The notes below the pieces were generated by a model, which was given only the letters and a program-made list of their open reading frames with translations, searched no databases and was not told the DNA's origin. Below are positions 16,824 to 26,234 of a stretch of 64,000 nt of DNA, piece by piece (positions within the stretch are counted from its first letter, which is position 1; every line of letters begins with the position of its first letter). Source of the stretch: Gemmatimonadota bacterium (GTDB lineage: Bacteria > Latescibacterota > UBA2968 > UBA8231); assembly GCA_009840005.1 (NCBI GenBank), contig VXOR01000042.1, forward strand, positions 1 to 64,000, given 5' to 3'. The translations under genes were made by a program, and so were the position numbers.

Positions 16824-18589
16824 CAGAAAATCTCGCGCAGTCCTTCCTCAAAAAAGCCGCCGGGCCACGCCTTGACCAGTTCACCGCGCTCATTGAGCGG
16901 CATCTCGCGGACGATGCTCTGCGGGCCATCGGGCTCGACGAAGAGCACCATCACGTCTTCGGGATGCACCTCCGGCACTCCATCCGGCAGTTCGCCGGTG
17001 CTGGTCTCCCTCATGCGTCGCATTATGCGCAGCAAGAGGTGCTCGCTGTGGGTCTCGATTAGGAAGGTATTGCCGGCACCGCCGAGGGCCGATTCGAGAA
17101 AGACATCACCCAACTCGGCCTGAAGTGCCGGGTGGAGGTGGATCTCAGGCTGCTCAATCGCCAGCAGTTCGTTCTCCAACGCATAGGCCGACACCAGCAC
17201 CGGAAGCACTTGGCTGACGCCGATGCCTACATCGCGGTGGCTTACGGGCGTACCTGTGCGCTTGTCGATAAGAACGAGGTCTTGGAGATTTTCGGCCCGT
17301 TCCTCAACCATCTCCTCAGCCCATCTTTCGGCAAGTGCCTCGTCGTCGCTCGCCGCGGACACGAGTTCCTCAATCTCGGGTATGAGGTCGTCCGGGTCGT
17401 TGGGGTCGAGTTCGGCGATTTGCTCGGCGACCTGACGAGCCAGCAACGACAAGTCGATCATTTTGTCCGCATCCATTCCTTCGAGAAGTGACGCCGCAAG
17501 ATCGTGCAGCGTCTTGTGGAGCTTAGCAGGCAGTTCCCTAGACACTGCTGACGTGGGCAGCAGGTCGCGCACTATCAGTTCGTAAGGTGTCTTTAGACGG
17601 TTTGCGTCCCCGAGCCATGCGTTCACACGCTCTCGTACATACTCGTTGGTGCGCACCACGTCCCAAGCATAACCACCACCGGCAAACCAGTTAGGATCGT
17701 GATGCTGCGAGAAGGTCAAGTGCCGGGGAGGGTAGGACCGCAGTGGTCCAAGGTAGCGAAGCCTCCATATTTCGCCCTCTATCGCTGTGCCGAGACCTTC
17801 CATCAACTTACTCAACGCCCATAGCAGGGCTCTCCGGACGCGATCTTTTCGCCGGGCCCTAGGACTCACCGACACTGAATTTTCCCCATCTCCTTCCTCC
17901 CCTTCGCTATCTTCGGACTCCTCCTCGACTCGGGGAAAGAGGCCATAGCTCCTAGCGGTGATGCCGGGGACCAACTCATCAATCATTTTGATGGAAGCAG
18001 TAAACTGCCTCTCTTGGATGTCATAAGCGGCCAGCGCCGACTTCAATAGCTCACGAAATACTCGATGGTTGTGGTCGAGCCAATCTAGACTCAGAAGTCC
18101 GCCTGCTCGTGCGCTCATAAAGAGTAGCAACTCGCCGTCCACTTCCACGGTAAAACGCTCCACTCGTATCTCGCTCTCGCGGTTGGACTCAGTGGGCGGA
18201 TATCCAAAGGGGGTTTGCTGGTCGCTCGTGGTTTCTTCTCCAATCGCTAGCCCCACTGCGATCTCCCGTGCCGATCGCGGAAACTCCTCCAAGTGCCCGG
18301 AGAGGCGACTTGGATCAAGCTCAAAACCCAACTCGACTTGGCGGTCCCGTTTGCGTTGATGTACATACTGGCGGAACCCCCCGAGATCAATGGATTCCCC
18401 GCTGATATGGGGTCGCTGTATGTCGAGCTCTCCTGTTGAGATGGCGTGATGTGCGAGTGCTAGGGCATGTATCACACTCGATTTGCCAGCACTATTCGCT
18501 CCGTATATCAGCGTGATTGGCCTCAACGGCACTCGTTGGGTGTCGGCGAATGCCTTGAAATTGGCGATGCTAAAAGCGGTGAGTGTCAT
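16823..18589 (-). CDS. AAA/ABC-type ATPase of the DUF3696 (OLD/RecF-like) group
   Basis: The 588-aa protein is SMC/RecF/OLD-like. Walker A GANSAGKS is at residues 30-37, with the ABC-ATPase DE-box variant EQPEIHLHP and a switch His in IETHSEHL near the C-terminus. The last 60 residues (VEPDGPQSIVREMPLNERGE, then WPGGFFEE) fit DUF3696. A long helical insertion carries a very acidic stretch (ESEDSEGEEGDGE, near residue 230). There is no TOPRIM nuclease domain, unlike OLD or GajA. With the coupled downstream gene it forms a two-gene unit placed after the STAND gene. Known two-gene defence systems (Septu, PARIS, Gabija) share the ATPase-plus-effector logic but not this partner. Confidence 0.88.
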   Translation of the reverse strand: MTLTAFSIANFKAFADTQRVPLRPITLIYGANSAGKSSVIHALALAHHAISTGELDIQRPHISGESIDLGGFRQYVHQRKRDRQVELGFELDPSRLSGHLEEFPRSAREIAVGLAIGEETTSDQQTPFGYPPTESNRESEIRVERFTVEVDGELLLFMSARAGGLLSLDWLDHNHRVFRELLKSALAAYDIQERQFTASIKMIDELVPGITARSYGLFPRVEEESEDSEGEEGDGENSVSVSPRARRKDRVRRALLWALSKLMEGLGTAIEGEIWRLRYLGPLRSYPPRHLTFSQHHDPNWFAGGGYAWDVVRTNEYVRERVNAWLGDANRLKTPYELIVRDLLPTSAVSRELPAKLHKTLHDLAASLLEGMDADKMIDLSLLARQVAEQIAELDPNDPDDLIPEIEELVSAASDDEALAERWAEEMVEERAENLQDLVLIDKRTGTPVSHRDVGIGVSQVLPVLVSAYALENELLAIEQPEIHLHPALQAELGDVFLESALGGAGNTFLIETHSEHLLLRIMRRMRETSTGELPDGVPEVHPEDVMVLFVEPDGPQSIVREMPLNERGELVKAWPGGFFEEGLREIF

Positions 18590-18742
18590 TGCAGTAAGTA
18601 CTCCTGCCGGGGCGTCGAGCAGCGCCCTAGCTGATAACCTGATTCACTTCAATACGTTGGCGGACGTTTCGACTTATGCGAACTCAGGTAATGAAACCGG
18701 CGTCGCGAAATCGTCCCTGCGAGATCATCTTGTTTTTCTTTA

Positions 18743-21700
18743 CTATCGCTCAAACTGCTCAAATTCGTCTCCCGCGCCGGCAATTTCTTCTAGGCAAAGG
18801 CGATCAATCAGATCCAACGAAGGCGACGTCCATTCGTCATTCTGGTGCTGCTGGTACGTGCGGAAGATGAGCTTCGCGACGGCGTACGTATCCGCGGAAC
18901 GACTAGTCCGAACGTCCCTTGCCTCGTCGGCGAAGCGATCGAGGAATCTCTTGCAGACCACACACGTCATCCCCGGCAGCCTTCCCAGTGATTCCTCCAG
19001 CAGGTGAAGGATCGAGAAGGAATTCTCTTGGTACGCCTTGCTGTCGCAGAACACCGTGATCAGATCTTCGTATGTATCAAGGGGCTCGTCTCCCAAATGG
19101 CGGAAGCATGACGCTGCTTCACTCCGTACGTCAGCATCATCGTCGTTGAAGAGCGTGATAAGCTTAGCTTCGGACCAAGCCCGGTACTCTGGAATGGCGA
19201 GATTGGCGGAGGCGATCTGAGCAACTCCGAGACGGTGGTGGACGCTACCGCGTAAGGCTTCATCGGCGAGATCGGCAGCACTATCGTGTTCTAGGAGAGT
19301 AGCGATGCTCGCCAAGCGCGCACCTGCCTCACAGACTTCCAGTTTAGGGGACCGGATCATGCGCTCGACGGTCAGCCTCAATTCGGCGAAGTTGTCGCGC
19401 AGGCCGCCAAGAATGAACTTGTAAACGTGGCGTGTCGCCAGCAGGCGGTCCTCGGACAGGTTCATGCGATGAAAAAGTGACATGCCGAGCACGGGATCCC
19501 GGTGGGCTACAGCCCGGAGCGTCCCGGCAACGCATGAAAGTACGGCTGCGCTCGAGTCCCGAATCATCCGGTCGAGAGTCGGACGAAATCGGTCTATGTA
19601 GGCGTCGTCGGTGATGATGATATCCCGAATGGCTTCGGCAGCTCTCCCGCGCGTGGTGTTGATGCCGTTCACATGGATATCGCCGTTGTAGCATTTTCGT
19701 CCGTCCCCAGCATCCTCCTGCCATGCCTCTCTAGCGGGATCTTCGTGTTCCGTTGCGAGCCAGTGGAGCATTTCGACGGCGATGTCCGAGAGCGGTTCCT
19801 CGATACCCCCGAGAACGTCGGCAATCGACTGACCGCAGGCTTCGTGCGACTCCGAAAAGGCCTTGCGGCAGACTTGTAGTTTGAGATCGCTTTCGACTGA
19901 GGCACTTTTCAACGCGGAGAGCGTTCGCTCTAGGTACACCGGGTTCGCGTCCGCGGGAAACCTCAGACTGAGATGTGCGAATCGCTCTGGCTCCTCCTTG
20001 GCCCGCGCTTCGAGGGCTCTCGCTAGCTCCAACGCGCCGCCCTTGACCTCATCATCGGAGAAATCCCACTGATCTTCGGAGTGGTACTTCGCGATTGCAC
20101 GCAGCCATTGGTCGTCAGTCATTTTGTCCGTGGCAGACTCCTCGATCGGCGACCTGACTAGACCCCCGGCAATCCCACGTGGTTCGCCCTGCGGCTCACC
20201 GAACTTCCGCTCTAGTTCCTTGAAATGCGTGTTTGCACGGGTGCTGCGTAGCTCTACCGGAATCGCCGAGAGTAGGGCGAATCGGGTCCGGCCATTCTCT
20301 CTGTATCCGTCTCTGGTGCGCTCATAAGGAGAGACGTAATCCAGAATCACGTGCTCAAGCCTCTCGCGATTCTCAATAGTGCAGTGTGGGATCACGGCCC
20401 GAATCGCTTCCATCGCGCACCAGTTCGGGCTGTCGACGAACCCACACTTGAATCGCCATGGTTCATCGCACAGCAACGAAACCGCCTCGTCTGCGTAGCG
20501 TGTAGTCCCGCCACCGTACAGAGCCAATAGAAGGTGGTTTGCGATATGAGTATCGCGGCGGCGCAAGTTGGTAATCACATCGCGTAGATCGGCAGTGTCC
20601 TCACGTGCGAGTGCGACGAGCGCCTCGGCCAACCCCGAGAGGCATGCATCCTTCCCACTCGGAGGTGCCGGAGGTGAGTCCTGCATAGGGATCTGCCATA
20701 CGACGTCAAACTTCGGAGGGTTATCACCTCTCGCGGCGAGTTCCGAAATCTCGAGAACAACTGGCAATACATGCTCCACGAAGTCTGCGGGAGCGCGTGC
20801 TGAAGACTCGAAACACATCTTTACCAAGGAACCGTTGGAGCCAAGCAGTTGCCTTCCGTTTAGGTCTCCGCCCGCGTGGCGTATGACCGCGAGGCACCGC
20901 CGGAGCCGATGGGCCACGACTTCAGGGACCCACTCGGGACGGCGCTCACCTAGACCGTAGAGCATGCTCCAGAACGTGCTCGGCCCACGGGCTTCGTCGA
21001 GCGTACCGTTGTCCACGAGATGCAGAAAGAGGTCGAAGAAGCGGCGGCTTGTTTGGTGATCTGCCCACTCCATGAGGGATCGAAGCCGCAGTGCCCACTC
21101 ACCGCCGCAGTCGGCGTATGGTTCCAGCAGAGCCGCAACGCGATCAGGCGCATGGCGTTGGTGGAAATTCAGGTATTTCACCGCCACATTGACGAGCCGG
21201 TCATTGTCCGAAGCGAGCCAGTCTTTAATCACGCCGCGCTGATCGGCAACCGCGAACCACGACGGTGCTGTGAAGAATCGCCGCCACGCGATTTCCGATA
21301 GCTTGTCCCGATTCGGCGTCCCTTGCTCGATAGAATTAAGCTCCGGCGCAATCCACTTTTCTTGGATATCCCACTCTTCCTCGGTCGGATCCGTGACTTC
21401 GGCAAGGAGCGCGAATGCAAGAGCCTTGATATGCGCCCGAATTCCCTCGGCTGCAAGCAAGCCTCCAAGTTCCTGTGTGTACCGATCGGGATCAGCGTCA
21501 CGGAGATAAGCCAGTACCTGCCGGACTTGGGCGCGGCGGAACAGATGCTGCTCCGACTTCTTGAGAAAAGAGACCAGCGATTCCGATTGATTGAAAAACA
21601 CTCGAGCGAAGCAGTAGTCGAAGAAACTCTCGTGGCCGAATCCGTAGCGGTACCCGTCGAAGGCGAGCACGCCCTCCGACGCCATACTGTACAAGTAATC

Positions 21701-23266
21701 AGGCTGGATCGGGTCTAACCTTTCCTTGGGCACCGAGAGTTGTTGAGAGGAGGTCATCTCATCGCAGAGGGTCTTCACGACCTCCATCCACTGATCCGGT
21801 GAGGCCGAGACTCGCTCCGCGACCGACCGCCGCTTCTCGTCCCAGTACCTGCCAAAAAGCTCAGTCGCCGTGCTGAACGCGGGTGTGAGCGACGTATCAA
21901 AGCCAGCTTCAATAAAAAGCGACAGATTCTGTGGAAGCCGCAGAACCTCCAACTGGCGCTCCCGGAACAACGCCGGATCGAAACCAGTCTCCGCTAGAAT
22001 CGTCTTGACCTCGTCGACCGGGAATTCGGCGACATCAACCTGTGCGTGCGAATCGGGCATGAGTTGCCGTAGGCGCGAGTCATTTTTCCAGTCAAACGTC
22101 CGGCAGACGACGACCGTGTGAATCGTAGCCGTAGCCCTTGAGCGTGTTCCTCGCGCCTCGTGAAGCAGCCTCTCGACGAGATCGAACGCCTCAGAGCTCC
22201 TGCCGGACATGGTGCTCACCGCGTCTAACTGATCAACGATCAGAATGCCGGAACGCCCGGTAGCTTCTGCTGCCGCCGCGAGTACTAGGACTGGTGACTC
22301 TTCAAGATTAAGATAACGTCCAAGATCCGCGGTCGTTGACGCCGAAGGAACGCGATCGAGCCGAAACGCCAACACGGGCAGTCCTCTCTCGCGTAGGCCC
22401 TCTACGACCTCAACGACGCATGCCGTTTTCCCAGAGCCAGCCCTGCCGGTTACGACGCTGTCAGTCGCGGTCCCCTCTAGTCGTGAAAGCAACGTTTCCG
22501 CTGCCGACCTTCGGACGAGCTTTTTCCGAATAAGCCTGCTTCGTGCTCCGTCTATGTACCGATTTGTCGCCGCTTCCACGGCGACACCCGCATGCTCGGG
22601 GCTGCGTAGTTGCCGCACAGAATAGCCGCGCCGATCGAGTTCTCCCACGAGTGCTTGGCGCGTCCACGTGCGGTGTACGGAGTCTTCAACAATCGTCTGA
22701 AGCTCCGTTAGCACTTTCTCTGGATTTGCGAGGAAGAGCGACCGCACTCCCAATCGCAGTTTCTCTTCGAGATCACGCTCACCAATCGTCCGGACTTTAA
22801 TTCGCCGCAGCCGCTCGACCGCGGTCGTAAGGTTGCACTTCCAGTAATCAAGCAGCTTCTCAAATAGTTTCTTCCGTTCCCTGGCCGCGAGAAAGTCTCT
22901 CTCAAACTCCTCCGTTGACTCGGCGTGGCTCGCCGCCTCGCACAACTCGGACAACTCGCGGGCGTCGCTGCCCGAAACGAAAACGAACCGATCATCGTTG
23001 CCCGCCAACTGCTCACCGATAGCCTGAAGGAGTCCGTCGGCACCGAGTGTAGCAAGACTCCACTTGCCGTTTGGATGGCTGCGTTTCGCTTGATGAAGCT
23101 CCTGTCGCGAGCCAACTGTCACGACGAACTCCACCTTCTTGACACCGGGAGGTTCAATGCGGATCGCCTCCGTCTCGCCGTGGAGCATGCGAATGAACTC
23201 CGAGATCGTCCACCACTTTTCGTAGCGATTGCCGAGCTTGTCTGCGGGTCCACCTGGGAGCGTCAT
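18743..23266 (-). CDS. Large STAND-type NTPase with N-terminal PD-(D/E)xK nuclease (Avs-like defence protein)
   Basis: The 1507-aa protein has three parts. Residues 1-65 carry a Cap4/Mrr-like nuclease signature: Glu16 in LGNRYEKWWT, Glu46 in VEFVV and the E-x-x-Q-x-K box QELHQAK (Glu56, Gln59, Lys61). A STAND-like NTPase follows, with Walker A GRAGSGKT at 274-281 and Walker B ILIVDQLD at 341-348. The remaining roughly 950 residues are alpha-helical HEAT/TPR-like repeats. This is the nuclease-STAND-sensor plan of Avs-type anti-phage proteins, in which a phage protein bound by the repeats triggers the nuclease. I cannot assign it to a named Avs type. It sits 45 bp after hsdS in the same orientation. 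Confidence 0.82.
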   Translation of the reverse strand: MTLPGGPADKLGNRYEKWWTISEFIRMLHGETEAIRIEPPGVKKVEFVVTVGSRQELHQAKRSHPNGKWSLATLGADGLLQAIGEQLAGNDDRFVFVSGSDARELSELCEAASHAESTEEFERDFLAARERKKLFEKLLDYWKCNLTTAVERLRRIKVRTIGERDLEEKLRLGVRSLFLANPEKVLTELQTIVEDSVHRTWTRQALVGELDRRGYSVRQLRSPEHAGVAVEAATNRYIDGARSRLIRKKLVRRSAAETLLSRLEGTATDSVVTGRAGSGKTACVVEVVEGLRERGLPVLAFRLDRVPSASTTADLGRYLNLEESPVLVLAAAAEATGRSGILIVDQLDAVSTMSGRSSEAFDLVERLLHEARGTRSRATATIHTVVVCRTFDWKNDSRLRQLMPDSHAQVDVAEFPVDEVKTILAETGFDPALFRERQLEVLRLPQNLSLFIEAGFDTSLTPAFSTATELFGRYWDEKRRSVAERVSASPDQWMEVVKTLCDEMTSSQQLSVPKERLDPIQPDYLYSMASEGVLAFDGYRYGFGHESFFDYCFARVFFNQSESLVSFLKKSEQHLFRRAQVRQVLAYLRDADPDRYTQELGGLLAAEGIRAHIKALAFALLAEVTDPTEEEWDIQEKWIAPELNSIEQGTPNRDKLSEIAWRRFFTAPSWFAVADQRGVIKDWLASDNDRLVNVAVKYLNFHQRHAPDRVAALLEPYADCGGEWALRLRSLMEWADHQTSRRFFDLFLHLVDNGTLDEARGPSTFWSMLYGLGERRPEWVPEVVAHRLRRCLAVIRHAGGDLNGRQLLGSNGSLVKMCFESSARAPADFVEHVLPVVLEISELAARGDNPPKFDVVWQIPMQDSPPAPPSGKDACLSGLAEALVALAREDTADLRDVITNLRRRDTHIANHLLLALYGGGTTRYADEAVSLLCDEPWRFKCGFVDSPNWCAMEAIRAVIPHCTIENRERLEHVILDYVSPYERTRDGYRENGRTRFALLSAIPVELRSTRANTHFKELERKFGEPQGEPRGIAGGLVRSPIEESATDKMTDDQWLRAIAKYHSEDQWDFSDDEVKGGALELARALEARAKEEPERFAHLSLRFPADANPVYLERTLSALKSASVESDLKLQVCRKAFSESHEACGQSIADVLGGIEEPLSDIAVEMLHWLATEHEDPAREAWQEDAGDGRKCYNGDIHVNGINTTRGRAAEAIRDIIITDDAYIDRFRPTLDRMIRDSSAAVLSCVAGTLRAVAHRDPVLGMSLFHRMNLSEDRLLATRHVYKFILGGLRDNFAELRLTVERMIRSPKLEVCEAGARLASIATLLEHDSAADLADEALRGSVHHRLGVAQIASANLAIPEYRAWSEAKLITLFNDDDADVRSEAASCFRHLGDEPLDTYEDLITVFCDSKAYQENSFSILHLLEESLGRLPGMTCVVCKRFLDRFADEARDVRTSRSADTYAVAKLIFRTYQQHQNDEWTSPSLDLIDRLCLEEIAGAGDEFEQFER

Positions 23267-23311
23267 AATATGAGATCAGTTGTCGGAATGGTCACTATAT
23301 CAATCAGCCAA

Positions 23312-24526
23312 TTAGCCGCTGAGATTCTGCGCCTCGCGCCAAGAGGCGGTGATATTACCAGAAAAAGCACGATGAATGAGGGCATCAAAGAGTATCTCCA
23401 GCTTCACCCGTTCACTCTCAGACCGGGATAGAAGTGTACGAACCTTACTGGATGCTATGACAAACCGCTCTTGGTCTGCTAATGGAGGCAGGAGTATAGT
23501 TAAACTCCTCACATCTTGCTGGTTGATGCTCGCCTGATTGATGGCACGTTTGGCTTTGCTGAGTATCTCTGTTTTCGTAAATGATGTTTGGAGATGGGCT
23601 ACTACGAATCCGGGAAGTACCTGCGATGTGTCCACTGTAAACCGCATCATGTTCGACTCAAAAACTACCGGTTCTGAGAGGGCTGGAATAATTGCTGACT
23701 TCCCTAAGTATTCTTCGCTATTGACGCGATTGACGACGATATCCGACTCTTCCAGTCCGTACTTTGCGATTTCCTCTGGTGAAACCTTGAGCCGCTTGAG
23801 GTTATCAAGGTTTGATACCTCTCCATTATAAAAACCGTCGATCCGTAAAATTTTCGTACCCTTGCCGTAACTTGACGCCGGTTTGTAGAGTCCGTTCTGA
23901 GGTCCTACGGAAATGACTTCGCTAAGTTCTATGATCGGTAGCCTCCGCGGATTCGTCCTAGGATCACCGAACATCTTGATAAAGAGCGCCGGCAGGATGC
24001 GCTCGGCCTTGGCATCGGCTTCGGCGCGACGGCGACGGAGGAGGTCGGCTTGGTCGAGGATCTCTACGATGCGGCGTTGTTCGGAGAGCGGCGGGAGGGG
24101 GATTTCGAGTTTTTCAACGTCTTTGCGCAGGACCCCTTTGATTATAGCACCTTGTTGAACGTCTAAGAGATTCCTCGTCTTCTGCCGAATCGCAGCAGCT
24201 ACGAAATCAGCATTCGTTCCCTCTTTCAATACGATACCCGTCAAATCTTGGCTTATGGCGATGTCGGCACCTGCTATGGCAACTTTGCCAACCCCCGTGC
24301 GCGTTACAAGTAGAATCGCTCCTTTGGGCACTACATGAGTCGCGCTGTTGTCGATAGCCTCCCGCGTAATCCACTTACGTCCCGCCACGACAACATTGTC
24401 AGTGACGTCGGCTCCTGTAATCCAAGGAATATCACCTGTCCAGTAGTGTTCGATCTTGGTGCTGGGAGTCCCACCGCTGATGAACTCTTGAGCAACATCC
24501 CCAAGCCGAACACGAGGCCACTCCAT
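23312..24526 (-). CDS. hsdS: Type I restriction-modification specificity subunit HsdS
   Basis: DNA-recognition subunit, 404 aa, typical of two-TRD HsdS proteins. The first TRD starts MEWPRVRLGDVAQEF, the central conserved helix contains LPPLSEQRRIVEILDQADLL (about 150-170), the second TRD follows, and a C-terminal repeat LLPPLADQERFVIA precedes the last helix. Its ATG overlaps the stop of a 17-codon ORF (TAATG), which in turn overlaps the hsdM stop. The target sequence cannot be predicted by reading. Both halves appear intact, so the system is probably functional. Confidence 0.95.
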   Translation of the reverse strand: MEWPRVRLGDVAQEFISGGTPSTKIEHYWTGDIPWITGADVTDNVVVAGRKWITREAIDNSATHVVPKGAILLVTRTGVGKVAIAGADIAISQDLTGIVLKEGTNADFVAAAIRQKTRNLLDVQQGAIIKGVLRKDVEKLEIPLPPLSEQRRIVEILDQADLLRRRRAEADAKAERILPALFIKMFGDPRTNPRRLPIIELSEVISVGPQNGLYKPASSYGKGTKILRIDGFYNGEVSNLDNLKRLKVSPEEIAKYGLEESDIVVNRVNSEEYLGKSAIIPALSEPVVFESNMMRFTVDTSQVLPGFVVAHLQTSFTKTEILSKAKRAINQASINQQDVRSLTILLPPLADQERFVIASSKVRTLLSRSESERVKLEILFDALIHRAFSGNITASWREAQNLSG

Positions 24527-24579
24527 TACGCCCCCTCCCCCGCCAACTGGTCGCGGTATGTGTCAGCGACGCGGTTCAT
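24526..24579 (-). CDS. 17-codon ORF bridging hsdM and hsdS
   Basis: Encodes MNRVADTYRDQLAGEGA. Its ATG (24579) overlaps the hsdM TGA as ATGA, and its TAA overlaps the hsdS ATG as TAATG. The whole hsdM-hsdS junction is therefore spanned by translated sequence. A likely role is to carry ribosomes from hsdM to hsdS. It might instead be the relic of a longer inserted gene, as at the decayed hsd operon near 9 kb. No family is recognised. Confidence 0.45.
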   Translation of the reverse strand: MNRVADTYRDQLAGEGA

Positions 24580-26222
24580 TGCTCCACCTCACTCAGCAGC
24601 TTCTCCAGCCCCACCGTGATCTCGCGCTCAATCACCAAGACCTCGCGGATCAGTTCCGCTGGATCTTCGTCGGGAACCGGCTCCGCCACACGCGGCTTGT
24701 ACCGCGACGCAGCGAGATTGTAGTCGTTTTCGGCGATGGTCTCGAAGGCCGCCCACCAGCAGTGCGGTTCGTCGCTGCCCGGTTCAAGCACGGCCCCAAC
24801 CTCAGCGCCCGGCGGCTTCTCAAAGCGCGAGGCTTTGTAGTCAGCCCACGCTGAGAGCAAGTCGGGGATGTCGTTCTCATCCGGCGTCTCGGGGCGACCA
24901 CCCCCTTGTATCTTGTCGGGATCATAGCCGTCGTTGCGAATCTCGTAGAACCATACCTGTTCCGTCGCGGCCTCACCCTCCCCCAGCTCCGTTGCAGGAC
25001 GACGCAAGACGAGGACAGAGGTCTTAACGCCAGCATAAGGTTTGAACACGCCCGCTGGTAGCGATACCACGGCCTGAAGCTCATACTCTCGGAGTAACTT
25101 TTCGCGCAGGTCTTTGTGCGCCCCCGTCGAGCCAAAAAGCGCCCCCTCGGGCACGACCACGGCGCAGCGCCCGCCCGGTGCTAACGAGCGCAGCATGAGG
25201 GCGAGGAACAGGAGTTCGCTCTTCTTGGACTTTGAAGGCAAGTCTTGGCGGATAGACTCCCTAGGGATCTGGCCGGCGAAAGGAGGGTTGGAGAGAATAA
25301 CCCTATAGCGTCGATTCAGGTCGTCTTCTGTAAGGCCGCTCATCTCGGAGAGGACGTTGCCAAGTTTGAGACGGGCGCAGCGGATGCCGTGGAGGACGAG
25401 GTTCATCATGGAAATCCGCATCATCTGGCGCGATACATCCGTGCCGTAGATCGAGGCTTCGAGCAAGTTCCAGTCGGGAATCTTCTCGCCGGGCCCCTTC
25501 TTGTACGTCTGGAGCTTCGGGATCTCCTCCTTGGCCTTATCGAGTGTCTGCCCGCGCTTTTCGAGCCAGACCTCGCCGTAGATCGGCACCTCCTCGGGCT
25601 CCTCGCTATAGCGGGCGAGGATGTGATCGACCACGTCGATGAGAAACCCCGCCGTCCCACAAGCAGGGTCGTACACAGTGTCGCCGAGATCGGGATCGAC
25701 CATTTCGACCATAAAGGCGCGAATCTGGCGCGGTGTCCGAAACTGGCCGTTCAACGCCGACTGGCCGAGGTGAGTGAGCAGATATTCAAAGATGTCGCCC
25801 TTGATGTCGGGGCCGAGTTGGCGAAAGTCGATTGAGTCGAGTTCGTCAACCACCTGCTTCAGCACGTTTGGATCGACGATCTCAAGCACGGCGTTGCGAA
25901 AGTAATCGGCTACCTGCGGCTCGTCCTTGACCAGCGACGCCATGTACGGGAAGACCTCGTCGCGAACGAAGTCGCGCAGTTCGTTGCCGCTTTTGAAACG
26001 CCACTTGGACCAGCGGAACCGCTCGGCTTGGGCGGGGAAGAGCCGCACACCGTCCCCAGCACCGAGCCGACCTTGGAGCTCGCGGGTGGACTCCTCCTCG
26101 TCGAGGAGCTTCAAATAGATGAGATAGGATATCTGTTCGATATAGGTGATGGGGTTGGTGACCCCTCCAGCCCAGAGGATATCAGTGATCCGGTCGAACT
26201 TACGGCGTAGTCCCTGGTCCAT
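24576..26222 (-). CDS. hsdM: Type I restriction-modification DNA methyltransferase HsdM
   Basis: N6-adenine methyltransferase, 548 aa. The N-terminal HsdM helical domain is followed by the SAM motif DPACGTAGFLIDVVDHI and the catalytic ILSNPPFAG. The C-terminal acidic/helical region ends EREITVGLEKLLSEVEQ. It starts 12 bases after the hsdR stop, and its TGA overlaps the start of the 17-codon ORF. It differs clearly from the hsdM at the left edge of the window (longer, different N-terminus), so the genome carries two distinct type I systems. Confidence 0.96.
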   Translation of the reverse strand: MDQGLRRKFDRITDILWAGGVTNPITYIEQISYLIYLKLLDEEESTRELQGRLGAGDGVRLFPAQAERFRWSKWRFKSGNELRDFVRDEVFPYMASLVKDEPQVADYFRNAVLEIVDPNVLKQVVDELDSIDFRQLGPDIKGDIFEYLLTHLGQSALNGQFRTPRQIRAFMVEMVDPDLGDTVYDPACGTAGFLIDVVDHILARYSEEPEEVPIYGEVWLEKRGQTLDKAKEEIPKLQTYKKGPGEKIPDWNLLEASIYGTDVSRQMMRISMMNLVLHGIRCARLKLGNVLSEMSGLTEDDLNRRYRVILSNPPFAGQIPRESIRQDLPSKSKKSELLFLALMLRSLAPGGRCAVVVPEGALFGSTGAHKDLREKLLREYELQAVVSLPAGVFKPYAGVKTSVLVLRRPATELGEGEAATEQVWFYEIRNDGYDPDKIQGGGRPETPDENDIPDLLSAWADYKASRFEKPPGAEVGAVLEPGSDEPHCWWAAFETIAENDYNLAASRYKPRVAEPVPDEDPAELIREVLVIEREITVGLEKLLSEVEQ

Positions 26223-26234
26223 CGCGTTCCTCCA

